Shown one piece after another: positions 23,339 to 34,389 of a stretch of 64,000 bases of DNA. The DNA comes from Linyphia triangularis (taxonomy: Eukaryota; Arthropoda; Arachnida; Araneae; Linyphiidae). Location: assembly GCA_963978545.1 (NCBI GenBank), contig OZ021723.1, positions 97,186,002 to 97,250,001 on the forward strand, written 5' to 3'. The number at the start of each line of letters is the position of its first letter. Position 1 is the stretch's first letter. The position numbers and the translations under genes were made by a program. The notes under the pieces were generated by a model that ran no database searches, was not told where the DNA came from, and saw nothing but the letters and a program-made list of their open reading frames with translations.

Positions 23339-23373
<35 letters not shown>
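23339..23373. repeat. (TA)n microsatellite
   Basis: Uninterrupted TA dinucleotides of about 35 bp. Confidence 0.9.
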
Positions 23374-23377
<4 letters not shown>

Positions 23378-23399
23378 AAAGTTTGCATACAATAGTTAC

Positions 23400-23535
23400 C
23401 GAATCATACATACAATATACCATATTTACAGGATTATACATAATAATACAATATACCATAGTTACAAGATTATACATAATAATACAATATACCATAGTTA
23501 CAGGATTATACATAATAATACAATATACAAAGTTG
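23400..23535. repeat. 36-bp minisatellite, about 3.5 copies
   Basis: The block ACAATATACCAT followed by TTACAGGATTATACAT recurs at 23412, 23448, 23484 and 23520 (period 36). The long open frames on both strands here arise from the repeat. Confidence 0.88.
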
Positions 23536-23689
23536 ACACAGCTTTTTACAATCATACTGGGAAAATGCAATGCATAATGCAAGCTGACCAATTTTACAAA
23601 ATCCAACAGTACGCAAACATAAATAACCAAATATAATAACTAAACAACCTTAATTAAATACATACTAGCTTTGCAGCACAAAATATAAG

Positions 23690-23935
23690 TTACTTACCTA
23701 ACCAGTGTAATCTAATTATTGCTCATTGACGATCCCCCAGTGCATATCTCAACTATTTCTTAAAACTCTTTACGCTCACGGAATTTATAACATTTGCTGG
23801 CAAATCATTCCAATCATTGATTATCCAATTGTAAAAATAGCGTTTTCGCCCTTCCCTATTAAATTCAGATTTGAGCAATTTGCACCCATTTTCTTGTGTC
23901 CTATTGTCAGTGACAAATTCTAAACCCCTAACTTC
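23690..23935 (-). mobile_element. LINE reverse-transcriptase ORF, C-terminal fragment
   Basis: The minus strand reads GLEFVTDNRTQENGCKLL and, after a basic stretch, RYFYNWIINDWNDLPANVIN then SVSVKSFKK. The pattern R-x-F-(F/Y)-x-x-(R/W)-(V/I)-(V/I)-x-x-W-N-x-L-P-x-x-V-(V/I)-x-A/S-x-S-V-x-x-F-K is the usual C-terminal end of jockey/CR1-type LINE ORF2 proteins. Only this tail is present, with a stop shortly after. It is a 5'-truncated fossil with no target duplication found. Confidence 0.75.
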
Positions 23936-24606
23936 ACCATGTGCAATAAATATGTCCCACGAATTCACCAATATATGTCCAATAAACCAAAATAAAAGCA
24001 AAAGCAAAATTTTACCACTATAAATTCTCCATACATTATGCCTCCATCTTAATATATAACAAGCGTTATTTTAGCAATCTATGCTTCACTATTGACGCTC
24101 TATTCCATTAGATGAAATGACGATTAAATTCTTTTCGACTACTTACCAAAAGTGTACTTTCCGCACAGAAAACCTCCTAATTTCCTAATCGAACCTGATT
24201 ATCCGAAGAAAACTTCCACTTAAAGCAATTTACACTTTCTTTAATTGATACGTGGTCTTTGAAAGACTTTAATTCCTGAATTATTCCCCTTATCGGAATC
24301 CACGTTAACCATATAGAAAGTTAAACTTAATTCCAAGAATTAATTGACTAAAAGAAGATGTCTGAAATAATTCCCCGATTTAGAAATTACTAGCTGGAGA
24401 TAACTGAATTATCCAGAATTAGTTGAAGTTGCAATTGGAGAAGAAAAAAAAACTATTTAGTTTTATATAACGATACTAAATTAATTAGAGAGTTAGAACT
24501 TTGAACTATAATTGAAGAGGAATTGGATGAGAGGATGTCATGAAATGTGTTCAGCGGAAAGGTATATTTGTCCAATTGTTCAGATATATTCGCTAGAGAA
24601 GTATGG

Positions 24607-24784
24607 TTGGTTGTTTTGAGATTATCTGGCGCCGTCAGCAACACGAGAGCTATAATGCGCCGAAACATTCGTCATTAGACAAGCCAACATACATTTACAA
24701 ACACCCATGCCTAACACGGGACTCGGAACCCGCAACCTCGCTGTCTAGAAGCTAGCACGCTAACCACTACACCGTTTGGTCGGC
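24607..24784 (-). mobile_element. SINE family 1 copy
   Basis: Full-length on the minus strand, from CCGACCAAACGGTGTAGTGG near 24784 back to the CCAACC tail. The B box has one inserted base (GGGTTCCGAGTCCCG). The flanks AGAGAAGTATGG (24595-24606) and a longer AGAGAAAGAAATATGG (24785-24800) are an imperfect duplication. Confidence 0.87.
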
Positions 24785-24800
24785 AGAGAAAGAAATATGG

Positions 24801-25165
24801 TAATTGCAGTTATAATGTTTAAATGAAATCTCGGAAGAGATTGAAGATTTCGAAATTTTCTAATTAGCTACTAATAAACTAATTAAAAAAGTTTAATTAA
24901 AAATAAAGTACTTTAACCATTAAAAATCTTTTAAAAGTTATTAATATTTAAGGGACATAAATAAACCACGTCCTACAAAATTTGAAAGATTTTTTTTTCC
25001 TTCAAGCTTGATCACCGCCCCCCCCCCCCCCCTTCTCTAAATAAACAAATTTTACCCTATCCTTCTCTGTTTCTGAAACTTCAATAATACATATATTTAA
25101 CTATGTTGAGTTTTGAAGTTAACTCAGATAGAATAAAGTTCAATTTGTAGCAGATTAACTTAACC
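24801..25165. other. AT-rich DNA with a poly-C run
   Basis: Contains a C homopolymer at about 25017-25032; nothing else seen. Confidence 0.6.
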
Positions 25166-25173
25166 CTCTAGTG

Positions 25174-25917
25174 CAGCGTCAGCCACAAAGGCGGCTCGCG
25201 GGCCGGATTTGGCCCGCGAGAGATATTTCTGCGGTCCGCCAAAAGCACAGAAGATTAAAAAAAAAAAAAAAAATCACATTTTCCTGTATGAACTTTTTTA
25301 CATAATTATAATTTTACAAAATATTGTAGTATTTGTTAATTATGTCGAACAGAGTTCTCCACTACGTGTCTGAAGAAACTATTTAAAGAAAATTTTTTCA
25401 GCAAGATGGTTTTTATAAAGAATAAGTACAGTAGTAACTTAACTGAATCTCATTTGGAAAATTTATTAGGATCGACTGCAAAAGATACTGCGACAGACAT
25501 CGACTCTATCTCAAAATAAACTGAATGATTTCGATCACTATCGTGTTACAATTCATATCGACTAAAACCAACTAAAACAGAGTAATCGGGAAGTACAGTT
25601 TAAATAGTTTTATTAAAAGGTAAGTTAAGCTCCATTGTCACGTTGGAACAGAAGATTTACTTCTCTTTTAGAATTCAATTTACTAATAATGAAAATTATA
25701 ATTTTTTAATTATTAAAAAAAAAAAAGGAAAAAAAAAAAAAATCAAATATCAATTGTAATGTGATTAAAATCAAAGAAATCTCTTTTTTTTCAGTTTTCG
25801 GAAAGGCTATGTGTTATTAAATCAATAATAAAAATACATATATTGGTGTATCCGGCCCGCCGAAAAGCTCCAACGTTAGGCATACGGACCGCCTTTAAAA
25901 GTTAGTAGCGAACGCTG
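25174..25917. mobile_element. hAT-type element, CAGCGT family, copy 1
   Basis: The left end CAGCGTCAGCCAC..GGCGG.TCGCGGGCCGGAT pairs with the right end, which closes in AGCGAACGCTG. CTCTAGTG is duplicated exactly (25166-25173, 25918-25925). The terminal 50 bp are strikingly G+C-rich against the AT-rich core. No transposase. Related copies are at 26062 and 54148. Confidence 0.9.
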
Positions 25918-25925
25918 CTCTAGTG

Positions 25926-26053
25926 CATATATGCTGCACAACCTATCCTGAATGAATCTTACAAAGGGGTGTGGAACATCGCATTCGTTTTTCAACTTTT
26001 TACGCCATTAAAGCCCTTCTACGGGAATTTAGGAGTAGGGGATGTTTAGAACA
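25926..26053. repeat. family F dispersed repeat, left part
   Basis: From GGGGTGTGGAACATCGC (about 25967) the sequence matches 62454 onward and 51584 onward. It is interrupted by the next hAT element and resumes at 26723. Confidence 0.6.
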
Positions 26054-26061
26054 CCTTAGAG

Positions 26062-26714
26062 CAGCGTCAGCCACTAGGCGGCCCGCGGGCCGGATCAGGC
26101 CCGCGACAGCTTTTTCTCCGGCCCGCTGGCAGTACTGAATAGCAAAAAACAAATTTTGCGGAAACAATTTTAACTTGTCTACGATAGTATGGGTTTGCTA
26201 CCAAAAACCGCATTTCCATTAAATGGCCCGCGTCAGTAAGCCTGCAAAATCAGTGCAATAATGGCGTTGAAGACTAGTTTTAAGCACAAAGTAGGTAGTG
26301 AAAAGCGGACCGGCCGTCATCGTCTCGCAATTAACATCGACTAAAATGGAAGATTTAGGAGGTATGGTTTAAATATCTTTATTGATTACGAGTTTATGTC
26401 AAGTCACATTATAATATTATCACAAAAGATTAACTTCTTTTATGACTTTGATTTACGATGTAAAGAATTTTTTTTTTTTAATTATTTGAAACAAGAATCA
26501 AATATCAATTATTTTATTAATATAAAAAAGTTAATTGTTTCAGTTTTCAAAATTGTTTTATATTGTTGAATCTTTCGTAATTATCACATTTCTAAAATTG
26601 AACATATGTAGTAAAGCAATATATTTATTGGCGTATTCGGTATACATCTGCGGCCCGCGGAAAATTTTAGCATAAGTCATGCGGCCCGTCAATAAAAGTT
26701 AGTGGCGAACGCTG
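26062..26714. mobile_element. hAT-type element, CAGCGT family, copy 2
   Basis: Ends CAGCGTCAGCCACTAGGCGG and complement of CAGCGTTCGCCACTAAC. The 8-bp CCTTAGAG is duplicated exactly (26054-26061, 26715-26722). It is inserted inside family F: the uninterrupted sequence is at about 52405-52420, and there reads ACACCTTAAGAGGCATTACC. Confidence 0.92.
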
Positions 26715-26722
26715 CCTTAGAG

Positions 26723-26930
26723 GCATTACCACAGGGATGTTGGACAAAATCGTTGGAGTCGTTTTTTAGCAATTACTGAAAATATGATTTTTTTCAATGG
26801 CAGCTATCTTACGCACATGCACGATTTTGCCAAAAAAAAATCGAAATGTTTTTTTTTTTTTTTTACCGAATACTGTACTTTCATTACCCTATGTATACAT
26901 ATGGGTAATTAAAAGTAAAAAACCTTAGCT
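26723..26930. repeat. family F dispersed repeat, right part
   Basis: Continues GGCATTACCACAG...TTTTTTAGCAATTACTG and ends in the CATATGGGTAATT(A/G)AAAGTAAAAA block shared with 52744-52768 and 62030-62055. Confidence 0.65.
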
Positions 26931-28158
26931 AGCACATGATGTGGCTTATATAAGCTTCACAATGGTTTTAATAACTTATTTAATTAAATAGGCCCTTAGG
27001 ATTTTTTGTATAACTTTTCAGGGGTCCATTAGCAAGAAGGAAACGGAAAAAAAAGAAGAAAAATTCATTAAAAAGAAAAAGTTATGTTCTAGAGGGTTAA
27101 TTTTTATTCAGTAGGTATTGAATATAACTGGTACTAAAGAATCTATGTAACAAGAAAGCACAAGCTTGGCATATTATAACTCTTCCTTCTCTTTCTGAAA
27201 TACTTAGTTTATCTTGTGATTCAGAAAATAATCAAATGAAAATATTTGTTTTTCTGAAACTTAACTTCTTGAAACTTTAATATTAGAAAATATATATAAT
27301 TCCTTTTCCATAAAAGTGAAATGCTTACGTCACTGCAAGCGATTACCCTACTTCTTACCCTTAAATTGCGTTCTATCAATTTGAACAATCATCCCTTTTC
27401 CACTTCTGCTCGTGATCCAATTTAAATCTCCTTTATCAAATGTTTCAAATATACTCGTTACTTAAGATAATTTCAGTTTAATACATCAGGTACACTTTCT
27501 ACAATTGCCGTTTCAATAAGCTTATATATAAAGCCTCTACTTTAAAGTAGAAGACATTAAAATTACAAAAATTAAACAAATTTAAATTAATAACCACTTA
27601 ATACTATTAAGAATATTCAATATATAATTTAAGTCTAATATTCTTTATATATCATATTAATCATACAAGAAACCCGTTACAATTACAAGAAATTCAACGT
27701 AGATATCTGCTTTAAATAAACATCCAAATTACGGATTTATAACGGAACACAATTAGCATTACATTTTTTTTTAATTTTTTTTTTTTTTTTTAACGAAACG
27801 GATAACTGAGATTTCAGGATTTTTTTAACTACGTTTTTAAGAACTAATTAAAGAAAAGCAAAATGTCTTATTTAAAAGGAAACTAATTGGTTTTTAATGA
27901 TCACACCTCAGTGAAGAGTAATTAACAGAGCGTGATCATAAGTATACTCGATTTTTTTTCTTCCTTTAAGTAACAAAAGATTTTAAAATTAATACCAACA
28001 GTACCTTACCAACAGTTTTTCTGTGTTTTCCCATTATCTATACCAGACGTCCCTCTGATAGAAATTCAAATCGCCTAATTCTAATCTTGAAACATGAATT
28101 TGGTAAGGAATAAAGTAGGGCTTCGTCGTATGGAAAGTAATGTAATTGTTGAGTCTAT
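26931..28158. other. AT-rich DNA, nothing recognised
   Basis: No supported gene or element. Confidence 0.6.
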
Positions 28159-28160
28159 TA

Positions 28161-28818
28161 GACTGAGAGGCGACTGCAATTTTTGGACCCCATGGAACAT
28201 CATTCTGAATTTTTTATAGAAATTGGAGAAAAGTGAGTAGATTACGAATCCACTGGTCTGCCATGGCAAAAATTACCGAAACTGGTCAAAAATCGACTTT
28301 TAATAAGTTGAACTAAATCCAATTGCCAAATGCGCCATAACTTGCCAAATAATGAGCATATTTTTTTATTTGGTAATCCACACTCTTCAATTTTCAATTA
28401 AAAAGGTTGCAGACGATTCGGATGTGTGGCTATGGTTTACTTGCATCTTTCACAAATCAGCCAAATTGGCAATAAACAATACGTCACGGATGACGTAACT
28501 GATGTCGCCAATTTGGCTTACTTTTAAAAGATACAAGTTTTCCGAGCCAGAGATCAGAAATCGTTTGCGCTTTTTCTCATTGAAAATCAAAATGCAGTGG
28601 GTTTCCAGACGAAAAAGTTTGTTCTCTTTTTGACAAGTTATGACATATTTGGCAATCGGATTTTAGTTCAACTCATTCCAAGTCCATTTTTGATCAGTTT
28701 CGGCCATTTTTGCCACGGCAGACCAGTGGATTCGTAATCTACTAACTTTTTTCCAATTTCTATAAAAAATCCAGAATGATGTTCGATGGGATCCAAAAAT
28801 TGCAGTCGTTTCTCGGAC
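28161..28818. mobile_element. 658-bp fold-back MITE, copy 2
   Basis: Same family as 13957-14615: GAGGCGACTGCAATTTTTGG at the left and the complement (GCAGTCGTTTCTCGG) at the right, TA at 28159-28160 and 28819-28820, and the central TGACGTAA/TTACGTCA core (here TACGTCACGGATGACGTA). It lies about 1 kb upstream of the receptor exon. Confidence 0.9.
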
Positions 28819-28963
28819 TATATTGGATGCCTATCTAGATACTGTCTGTCCGTCGGGAGAACAGCTCTCGACAGAAATTCTAGATGATGTCGATTTCTAT
28901 AGAAACAAGAGTCGTTGATTTAGATTAGGGGTGCTGCATGCAGAATATTGGCGGTCTAAGTTG

Positions 28964-29724
28964 TTACAATACAACATTCTTCTTAGTGATCAGGAATCGT
29001 TTACTTGAGTCTATATATTTTAATAATCACAAAATATCGCCACTAGCGTCATCAGAGCGCCACTAGCGTATGGCTGTAATGTTCCAGTGCTGGTACTGTA
29101 GAAACTTAAAGCTGGCATTCCAATCAACACGTAACAGTGACGCGTAACAGTGTAAGTGGTTACAATACAACATTCTTCTTAGTGATCAGGAATCGTTTAC
29201 TTGAGTCTATATATTTTAATAATCACAAAATATCGCCACTAGCGTCATCAGAGCGCCACTAGTGTATGGCTGTAATGTTCCAGTGCTGGTACTGTAGAAA
29301 CTTAAAGCTGGCATTCCAATCAACACGTAACAGTGACGCGTAACAGTGTAAGTGGTTACAATGCAACATTCTTCTTAGTGATCAGGAATCGTTTACTTGA
29401 GTCTATATATTTTAATAATCACAAAATATCGCCACTAGCGTCATCAGAGCGCCACTAGCGTATGGCTGTAATGTTCCAGTGCTGGCACTGTAGAAACTTA
29501 AAGCTGGTATTCCAGTCAACACGTAACAGTGACGCGTAACAGTGTAAGTGGTTACAATACAACATTCTTCTTAGTGATCAGGAATCGTTTACTTGAGTCA
29601 ATATATTTTAATAATCACAAAATATCGCCACTTGCGTCATCAGAGCGCCACTAGCGTATGGCTGTAATGTTCCAGTGCTGGCACTGTAGAAACGCAAAGC
29701 TGGCATTCCAATCAACACGTAACT
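28964..29724. repeat. 196-bp tandem repeat, four copies, next to a receptor exon
   Basis: The start TTACAAT(A/G)CAACATTC occurs at 28964, 29160, 29356 and 29552, an exact 196-bp spacing, with only a few substitutions between copies. Each unit holds an internal near-repeat, GCCACTAGCGTCATCAGAGC then GCCACTAGCGTATGGC. The fourth copy stops at AACACGTAAC, 73 bp before the exon that starts at 29797. The high identity suggests recent expansion or ongoing homogenisation. No function is visible. Confidence 0.93.
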
Positions 29725-29796
29725 TACCCGCTGGCGTTCTAGACAATGGCAGCGTGTGAGTCAGCCTTTATACTGACAAACCTCATTTCTTTCCAG

Positions 29797-30002
29797 ATCC
29801 ACTTAGAAGTTGGTGAGCGCTACCGAGCGTACTGGTGCGTGCGCAACTGGCTCCAGCCCTGGGTGTGGCGTGCGTACGAAGCGTACATGCTGCTGCTTAT
29901 TTTGGTGATTCCTTCTCTCGTCATGGGATTTGCGTACATCAGTATATGCCACCAGCTGTGGGTGGTTGTGAAAGACAGGGCGAACATGAGCTGCGGAGAA
30001 AT
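29797..30002 (+). CDS. neuropeptide-type GPCR, exon with extracellular loop 2 and TM5 (partial gene)
   Basis: The acceptor is a pyrimidine-rich CCTCATTTCTTTCCAG ending at 29796; the donor is GTAAGT at 30003-30008. The 206-bp exon ends two bases into a codon (AT), completed by G of the next exon to Met. The product begins with loop-2 residues YRAYWCVRNW, whose Cys is the expected partner for the TM3 disulfide, followed by TM5 (about residues 28-55 of the exon: AYMLLLILVIPSLVMGFAYI then SICHQLWVVV), including the TM5 Pro, and the start of intracellular loop 3. Base composition is GC-rich compared with its surroundings. It is a class A peptide receptor; the TM5 pattern recalls CCK, QRFP and orexin receptors. 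Exons for TM1-TM4 were not found in the window. Confidence 0.9.
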
Positions 30003-30965
30003 GTAAGTAACTTGTCAATGAATCCCGGTATTTTTTAACTTATTATTTTTATCAGTTTCTTTATTTTAATGTTTTTTTTTTAAGTATGACTAATTTATGG
30101 GTAAAGTAGTTTTAATTTTGTATGATAAGAAAGACAATAGGTTCGAGCAATATTTTTAAATGCTTAAAAATGCATTGTTGATACAAATGATTTTAAAACA
30201 CATTCATGCCATAGATAATTATGATAAAATTTTATATCAATTACTTATAAAATCTTAACACAATGCTTAAAAACAACTTACGATTTAAATGGTGTTTTTT
30301 TATGTACAATTAAGCACGGGGCAGTCTTTTAAAATAATTCTGGATGTAAGAGCTACCAAGATTTAAAAGGTTGTTATTTAAGCATAGTAGACCAATTAGC
30401 TGGTGCTGGAATTTACGTGTTCCCTCTTGTCCAATTATCAAGTGCAATATGATTAAGAATTAAATGCCAGTGAGAAGATTGCTCAAACAGAGAGTGGTCA
30501 CTAATTGCAAGATTCGGGGATAATCTTGGGAATGATTTCATATGGGAACAGAATGTGATTGCAAAGTTTGGAAGGGGCATTTCGAGTTGTGAATGCGGAG
30601 AACTGCAAATCTCGAAAATCATAAAATTGGAAAGATTACTTTAAGAAAGGAGTTTCAACTTTACAAAAAGGATTAACTTTAAAAAAAAAATTTAAGAGAA
30701 AACTTTATTGTATGGAGCAGCTCTGAATATTTTATTTTGTTTATTTTTTCAAAATATCGTCAGCTTAGTGAAAAGATGGATAACTCTACTTTTTCCAAAG
30801 TTTTCAGTAGTGCAAAAAAGAAGTCTTCTAAAGTGCTAATTCAAAGTGAAATCAGCTCCATTACGTTGTGTTTAATTACCACAAATCTATATCGGCAATT
30901 AACTTACAACTTTTGCTAATCTATGAATCTTCTTTTCTTGTTTCCAGTTATACCAAAATAGAATT

Positions 30966-31141
30966 GCCGACCAAACGGTATAGTAGTTAGCGTGCTAGCT
31001 TCTAGACCGCGAGGTTGCGGGTTCGAGTCCCGTGTTTGGCATGGGTGTTTGTAAATGTATGTTGACTTGTCAAAGGACGAATTTTCGGCGCATTATAGCC
31101 CTCGTGTTGCTGATGGTGCCAGATGATCTGAAAATAACCAA
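30966..31141 (+). mobile_element. SINE family 1 copy in receptor intron
   Basis: The tRNA-like head GCCGACCAAACGGTATAG, a B box GGGTTCGAGTCCCGT and the CCAACC tail. CCAAAATAGAATT is duplicated exactly at 30953-30965 and 31142-31154. Same strand as the receptor. Confidence 0.92.
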
Positions 31142-32762
31142 CCAAAATAGAATTTAAATCCACGAAATGGAAATTTCGAACAAGGAATACATTGCATCTT
31201 TTCACTCTAAGCTAAGCCACCAATACCACAATCATTTCAGATTTACTACTTGTTTATTGATAGAACTTCAAAATGAGATGTGATGACAGATGATTTCCTA
31301 CGGAGATTAGGAAATCATTAACAATTTCTCATAAAAAAAAAAAAACGAATGGCTGTGATGCAATTTCATCCAATCAGTTTAGATAATTATGAAAATCAAG
31401 AATACTAGAAGAAACCTTGTATAAACTTTAACTGCAAACATCAGGTTTTTTTTAGGAAGATTTTTTTTTTCGTTGAATTTTTTCGAGCAAGGAATACTTA
31501 AGTAGACTACAGCAGAAAGAAATCTTGCCAAATTTGCATATAAATGAACAACAGTGTTGTTCCAGATTAGCAAACTGCTGGAGTGAAATTCGATAATTAA
31601 GCCTTTTCATCACTTCTGAAGAAACTTATCTCTCTTGTGGGGGGGGACATTGGATTCTCGAAACATGCCTATGACAAAACCAATAGTTTCCACCTAAGAG
31701 TAAAATCCAAATCGATGTAATTAGGATTCTTACTTGGGGCTCTTTCCGGTGCCTTGCAGAAAAAAGTTTTCATGATACTTATCGTCAACTTATGGTTGGA
31801 TTTGAGACATGTTACAAATAGAATGGAATAAAAATTCTTCATGGGGTCGGACTATTATTGAATTTACCGACAATAGGATATTGTGTTTATCTGAACATTT
31901 AGTCAAAGTATTTGAAAGAGATGATTGCGACCCGAAACCCTATTTTTATGTACCAAATAAAATTAGAAAAAAATAAAAATTAAAAAATTAAGACCAAGCA
32001 AAAGTAAGAAGTTAGTGATTGATAAAGTAGGCGCGCATAGATGAAGAAATCGAAAGATTGTAAAATCGTAATTAGACTAAGACAAAAAATTGGATTTACT
32101 TGTACTCAAACAATTTTTTTAAATTAAATCTTTCACCATAGGGAGAATATGAAAATAATCTCTATATATAGTCAACTAAAAATACAAATAAATACTACTT
32201 GGGTTGTAACATTGGCTGTCACTAAAAGGTAACTTCTACACATGATTTTCTTTAGGTACATCAGGTCCAGATAACCAGCTTATACAAACTTTCGAAATAA
32301 AGACTAAATCTAAGTCTGAATCTAAATAGATTACAACTTTGAAATTCTGAGAAGTAAAGAAGTCAATATCCCATTTAGTTACTCCAAAAGCCCCCTTCCG
32401 ATTCTATTTTAAATCACTTTTATTGGCAAGTTATGTATGTCATCATACTAATCTAATTGAGACCTTCACACTAATATATTTCACATATCTTCAACATTTA
32501 TAGCTCAGACTTAAGAAATTCCTGGTACTTGCGTCCGTAACACTTGGTTTGATTCTGTTTTGCAACTCGTCTCGTCAAGACCTCTCATTTGACTTATAGC
32601 ACAAGAAAATAACTTTTATAATCTTGTATAGTATTTTTCACCTTAGACAAACTGACAAAGCCTTTCAGTTGTAACATTGACTGTCACTAAAAATTAAACT
32701 TATGCATACGATAGGTCCAGATACCCAGCTTTTACAAACTTGATGACATAATAACTGAAATA

Positions 32763-32945
32763 CAGTCAACTCACGATAACTCGAAATTCAAGGGACTGGC
32801 CAAATTCTTCGAGTTATCCGAAGTTCGAGTTATTGAGAGTCACTCGGTGGTTATTTTCTATTGAAAGCATATTCTTGGGACCTAATGAAAACTTCGAGAA
32901 ATGAATATTCGACTTATGAGACTTCGAGTTATCGCAAGTTGATTG
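32763..32945. mobile_element. Tigger/pogo-like MITE in receptor intron
   Basis: Begins CAGTCAACTCACGATAACTC and ends with the near-complement GAGTTATCGCAAGTTGATTG. TA precedes it (32761-32762); the right side is TC. The inner sequence has further GAGTTAT motifs typical of this MITE type. Confidence 0.75.
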
Positions 32946-33329
32946 TCTATTCCTGTTAAGGTTTAAAATGTCCTTATATATTTTTTTTTCTATATTATGT
33001 TAAGTAGAAAATAAAAAATAAGTTATACACATAATTATTCAAAACTCAGAATAAAGGCTTCTGAGATGCTCATCATTTAATAATTGCTTAAATTCAACCA
33101 AATTTACTTTTTAAACTTTGCATTGCCTCATTTGTATTCCCATTTTCTTATACGCTAGAAAGTTCAAGATATTATAATTTTTTTAATAATCAGCCAACCT
33201 AGTTACGTTCAATTCTTCTATTTCCCAATAATATAGACATATTTCTTAAGCCTGTTAAACTACATTAAAAAAGATCAAGACAACTAACTGCAAACCATTA
33301 GATTTTTTTTTTTAATCCCAATTGCCAGG

Positions 33330-33507
33330 TTGGTTGTTTTCAGACTATCTGGCTCCGTCAGCAACACGAGGGCTATAATGCGCCGAAACATTCGTCAATA
33401 GACAAGCCAACATACATTTACAGACACCCATGCCTTACACGGGACTCGAACCCGCAACCTCGAGGTCTAGAAGCTAGCACGCTAACCACTTTACCGTTTG
33501 ATCGACC
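33330..33507 (-). mobile_element. SINE family 1 copy in receptor intron, antisense
   Basis: Complement of the family consensus with A and B boxes intact. CCCAATTGCCAGG is duplicated at 33317-33329 and 33508-33520. A poly-T run lies just upstream of the left duplication. Confidence 0.92.
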
Positions 33508-33960
33508 CCCAATTGCCAGGAAACAAAGTTTAATTCAAGAGTATATTAAATATTAACTACAGATGTGAAGGTGCACGCTCATAAGACCAAGATGGGTGGG
33601 GAAAGGGGTTGAAACGATGTAATAAATAGAACAGAAAACAGTCCAGGACCAATAACCTGATAACCATCGGTACAGTCCAAGTACACTTATTTCATTTTAT
33701 GACTGTTATATTGCATTAGTCATTATGATATAGTGACTGTACTGCTTATATAAAAGGACATAGTGACAAACTATTATATGCTTGATTTTTTTACACGTGA
33801 GTAGGGTATATTATTGAATTTTAAACAGTCGAACTCGAACGATGACCTACAAAGCTCTTTGAAAATTAACTTTAAGTGTTTGTTGTAGAAGCATGGTAAA
33901 ATGCGACAGTGATATTTATAATCCAACTCTAAAATGAATTTAAGGACACCAATAATATAT

Positions 33961-34389
33961 GTTGCTGTTGTTGTTTCTAATCTCCCTTTTGTCTGACGAA
34001 GTCAGACAATATCAGTGAAGCCATTGACATTAATGAAGTCTGACACTAGTTGTGGACAGTTATAAATGTCCTCCCAGTCCAGTCCAAGGCAGTCCAAAAT
34101 GTGCTGAGGTGATGCCTGTTCTTTTTGGCATTTAGGGCAAAGAGGAAAATTTTTGCTTCCCCGGAATATGTGAAGCCTTTAAGGTGACCACTAGCAAGTC
34201 GGGACAGACGGGTATTGGTGTGCCTATCACAAGGAAGAGATAGGGAGTGTCCTGGCTTTTTGGCTTTATACCATTCGCGAGATGGAGGTATATGCCATTT
34301 CGCTTTATTTTGAGCTATTTTCTTTGAGTATAACTCTTGATATGTGAGTTCTTGAGTAGAGAGGACAGGGTGTTCTAGTCCCTCCTTAG
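33961..34389 (-). mobile_element. 5'-truncated LINE 3' end, 12-bp TSD
   Basis: CCAATAATATAT flanks it exactly (33949-33960, 34390-34401). On the minus strand: DRHTNTRLSRLASGHLKGF, then (after a frameshift near 34150) CPKCQKEQASPQHILDC, a CCHC-like zinc motif, then GLDWEDIYN and DFINVNGFTDIV followed by a stop, and a trinucleotide GTT/CAA-rich tail. This is the C-terminal Cys/His segment of a jockey-like non-LTR element. A related copy is at 10190-10440. It sits in the receptor intron, antisense. Confidence 0.85.

Larger units (their letters stand above)
22380..24070. repeat. degenerate roughly 155-bp tandem repeat split by an LTR and a LINE fragment
   Basis: The block TTTACCATTATAA(A/G)TTCT...ACTTTATG recurs near 22497, 22655 and 24011, each preceded by CAATATATGTCC-type sequence. 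The spacing of the first two is about 157 bp. The third is separated by the 22795-23252 LTR and other sequence. Confidence 0.6.

Noticed and set aside
29803..30018. Minus-strand open frame across the receptor TM5 exon
   Set aside because: Shadow of the GC-rich coding exon; the plus strand has TM5, splice sites and phase agreement.
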